Source: Terebella lapidaria
Taxonomy: Eukaryota > Annelida > Polychaeta > Terebellida > Terebellidae
Direction of reading: 5' to 3'
Length of the DNA: 64,000 nt
NCBI GenBank assembly: GCA_949152475.1
Contig: CASCJZ010000009.1
Span: 662,001 to 726,000, forward strand
The notes beneath the pieces are model-generated. The model did not search any database and was not told where the DNA came from. It worked only from the letters and a program-made list of their open reading frames with translations. The translations under genes were made by a program, and so were the position numbers. Of the stretch, positions 60,750-64,000 are shown in pieces (positions within the stretch are counted from its first letter, which is position 1; each line of letters begins with the position of its first letter).

Positions 60750-62941
60750 TTGCCAAGTCCTAGCTCTTTGAGCGATTGCTTCAGTTGTATGTTGCTCAGC
60801 GATCAAATATGTGTTCTGTCTGTCTGTTTGCACGATAACGGGCGCAATCCTTGTCGGAATGACGTAAAATTTTCAAAGAAGATGCGCATAAGACTCCTGC
60901 ATAAGCCTATTGATTTTCATGGTCATAGCTTAAAAACTGTTGTCTTGGCGATTGAAAAACCGTTACATAGCTATAACTATGGAGGCTGGAAAACTATAAA
61001 GTAACTGTTACATGAAATACACCGTTTCATAATGTTGGCAGCGTTGGTGCTGTGCATAGAGCTTAAGACTTTAAATCAACAGACCCGTGTTCGAGTCTCT
61101 CTTGAAACTATTTTTTTTCATCACTTACTTACACGATCATGATCATGTATTTAAGTCCAAATAACAAAACAACGCATTCGTAATGAACAATTCAGCAAAT
61201 AAATGTAGCAGGAGTGATTTTCATAGTTTTCATGTCATCATAATTTATTATTTCTCGCTAAAAATATCATTTAACAGTGTCTCATTGGTTCCATTATGAT
61301 CGGTTTTTTTATGCATCATAGCGCAACTGTGTTAGCTCCATTCTGTCATTAATACATATATCATTATATCGTTCCATCCTGAATATACTCACTCGGTTGC
61401 GTAGTAATACAGTATATCATATATATATCCAAATGCAGATCTCAAACAACATTTCGGTGGTTTTCTAACTCAGTGATGTGCTAGTGATACAACAAAGCCT
61501 AAAACTTCATTCTTAATACAGTCTGTGTCAAACGCCAGGCTACTTTATATCAGAACTATTGGGGGTGATCAACCGGCGGAGGAAACCGGCCCCCTTCCCG
61601 GTTTTTAGCAGTAATTTGCCATAGAGGAACTGTTACAATACAACACAACTTGAGGCTGTCGGCCACTTTGGTGCAGTGGGTAGAGATCAGGACTCTGAAT
61701 CCACAGACCCGGGTTCAAATCTCTCTTGAAATTATTTTATTTTTATTTTCAACTTACACAATCATGATCATGAATTTCGTTCTAAACAACATAACAACAC
61801 ACTTTAATAACTGTATCAAGCTAGTGTAAAAGCTAGTGTATAGACTTCTTTTCCAGTTCATTACTTTATTTTGCCAAGTCCTAGCTCTCTGAGCGATTGC
61901 TTCAGTTGTATGTTGCTCAGCAATCAAATATGTGTTCTGTCCGTCTGTTCGCACGACAGCGGGCGCAATCCTTGTCGGAATGACATGAAATTTTCAAAGA
62001 AGATGCGCATAAGACTCCTGCACAAGCCTATTGATTTTGAAGGTCATAGCTTAAAAACTGTTGTCTTGGCGACTGAAAAACCGTTACATAACTATAACTA
62101 TGGAGGCTGGAAAACCGTAAAATAACTGTTACATGGAATACACTTCTTCACACTGTCGGCAACGTTGGTGCAGTGGATAGAGCGTAAGAATTCGAATCCA
62201 AAGACCCGTGTTCAACCCATCCCTCAAAAGTCTAATCTCTTTTATCTCTATCTTAGTTTTTATACAGTCAGTTGCAGTGTTATTTCTAGTTTATAATGCA
62301 CCTTTTACATTTGGAATAGATTGAAAACTCGCCGAGATATCAAAGTAGAAAGAGCAGTGGGGTGAATCTGATTCTCAATCCGTTCACACGCCAATAAGCT
62401 GTAGAAACGATTACTCCCTGTGGACATGTCGTCCCGTCCTGTGGTCCCGTCCTAAATACACACGCTCGGTTGCATAGCAATACAGTATATCATATATGTA
62501 TCCAGATGCAGATCTCAAACAACATTTCAGTGGTTTTCTAACTCAGTGATGTACAAGTGATATGACAAAGCCTAAAACTCTTGTCTAAATACAGTCTGTG
62601 TCAAGCGACAGGCTCCCTTATATTAGGACTGCTGGCGGTGACGAACCGGCAAAGGAACCGGCCCCATTCCCGGTTCTTAGCAGTAATTTGCCATAGTGGA
62701 ACTGTCACAATACAACACAACTTGACGCTGTCGGCCATTTGGCGCTGTGCGTAGAGCTCAGGACTTTGAATCCACAGACCCGGGTTCAAATCTCTCTTGA
62801 AATTATTTTATTTTTATTTTCAACTTACACAATCATGATCATGAATTTCGTTCTAAACAACATAACAACACAATTTAATAACTGTATCAAGCTAGTGTAA
62901 AAGCTAGTGTATAGACTTCTTTTCCAGTTCATTACTTTATT
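60750..62941. repeat. Two S units, the first chimeric (60750, 61871)
   Basis: Lengths 1121 and 1071 bp. In 60750 the first tRNA-like module is replaced by the variant with B box GTTCGAGTC (near 61090), followed by the variant tail and a CTG-type module near 61669. Unit 61871 has a small local duplication of GTCCCGTCCT near 62429-62450. Confidence 0.91.
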
Positions 62942-64000
62942 TTGCCAAGTCCTAGCTCTCTGAGCGATTGCTTCATTACTTGGCAAAATAAATTTTGCCA
63001 AGTATGTTGGTCAGTCATCTTGTTTGTTTGTTTGTTTGTTTGTTTGTTTGTATGTTTGTCTGTCCGTCAGTTTGCACGATAGCGGGCGCAATTCTTGTCG
63101 GATTTTTATGAAATTTTGACAAAACATGTGCAAGGATCTTCCACATGAGCCTTTCGTTTCTGAAGGTCAAAGGTCAAAAATTGACGTCAAGGTCGTTCAA
63201 AAACCAAAAAATTAAAAATCGTAGTAACTCCAGTTATATTTTATCTGGAGTTTCGAGATTTCTAGCATCGATTACTATGGCCAATTCTGCATCTTTTGAT
63301 GTATGGCCGACAGCTGTTGAGTGAAAATTGACGATTTTGACTCCAGGTTAAATAGACGGGGGTCAGGAGTTTCTGGATCAAAAGTTTCATGCATTGCTGT
63401 GCAGTCAATTCTTGTCGGATTCTTATGAAATTTTCACAGCACATGCACACCAGATGTCGGCATATTCTTTTCGTTTCTCAAGGTCAAACGTCAAGAATTA
63501 ACGACAAAATCGTTGAAAAACCAAAAAATTAAAAATGGTCATAACTCCACTTTCATTCCACCTGCACTTCCAAAAGTGTTCACGTCTTTTACTATGGCCA
63601 ATTCTGCATCATTTGATGTATGACCGACAGCGGTTGAGTCAAAATCGACGATTTAAACTCCAGGTGAAATAAATGGGGGTCAGGAATTTCGGATCCAAAG
63701 TTTAACACATTGCTGTGCGGTCGATTCTTGTGTGATTTTGACGAAATTCTCACATAATATTTGCACGGAATGTCCGCATAACCCTTTTGATTTGGAACAT
63801 CATAGCTCTGAAACTGTTGTCACGGCAACAGAAAATCGTTACTGAAAAGCATTACATGAAAACGATAATAGCATTGCTATATGAAACACTCCGCTTCACA
63901 TCGCCAGCCACGTTAGTGCTGAGCGTAGAGCGTAGGACTTTGAATCCACAGACCCGGGTTCAATACTATCTCAAAACTATTTTTTTTCTCCGTTAAAAGA
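62942..64000. repeat. L-type unit, cut by the window end
   Basis: Palindrome at 62978-63003, two subrepeats and a tRNA-like module near 63917. The window ends in the L tail, so the array continues beyond it. Confidence 0.92.

Noticed and set aside
1-64000. Host protein-coding genes
   Set aside because: Apart from the LINE ORFs, all sequence is accounted for by S, L or chimeric repeat units; no unique region with exon-like frames remains.

Overview
The window is non-coding, AT-rich eukaryotic DNA: a long tandem repeat array broken by one full-length non-LTR retrotransposon (LINE). Nothing bacterial is present (no operons, no ribosome binding sites) and I found no host protein gene. The LINE type (APE endonuclease plus reverse transcriptase, no LTRs) and the tRNA-Gln-derived modules point to an animal, probably a marine invertebrate. 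I cannot name the species; that part is inference.

Array. Every repeat unit begins at the same anchor (TTGCCAAGTCCTAGCTCT), which recurs 44 times. Two unit classes share it. S units (about 1,037-1,082 bp) carry two tRNA-Gln-like modules. L units (about 1,460-1,480 bp) carry a 26-bp near-perfect palindrome, a short (GTTT)n tract, two extra copies of a 317-bp subrepeat and one tRNA-like module. Longer (1.7-2.0 kb) and shorter (537 bp) units are chimeras, and several of their junctions fall inside a tRNA-like module. Layout: L tail 1-1276; L 1277; five S 3282-8662; L 8663; two S 10142-12302; three L 12303-17024; S 17025; two L 18102-20993; two S 20994-23137; two L 23138-26337; half S 26338; three L 26875-31631; S 31632; L 32677; nine S 34140-43648; L 43649 (split by the LINE); S and chimeras 52639-59279; L 59280; two S 60750-62941; partial L from 62942.

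LINE. It occupies 44837-52362 on the minus strand inside an L unit and is flanked by AGTGT on both sides. Removing the element and one AGTGT leaves a unit of 1,459 bp, the normal L length. ORF2 (995 aa) has an APE endonuclease and a reverse transcriptase with all core motifs. ORF1 (369 aa) has a coiled coil and an RRM-like region, followed by a C-terminal domain that closely resembles the IMPACT/YigZ (UPF0029) family. The two ORFs are separated by an unusual 2.9-kb spacer built of nested tandem repeats. The element's 5' end carries a YY1-like AAAATGGCGGC motif. The IMPACT-like ORF1 domain and the Pol III-promoter-bearing satellite are the two most interesting things here.

Short open frames recur in all repeat units, but their differences between copies are mostly amino-acid changing and they lack sensible starts. 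I treat them as by-products of young repeats, not genes.
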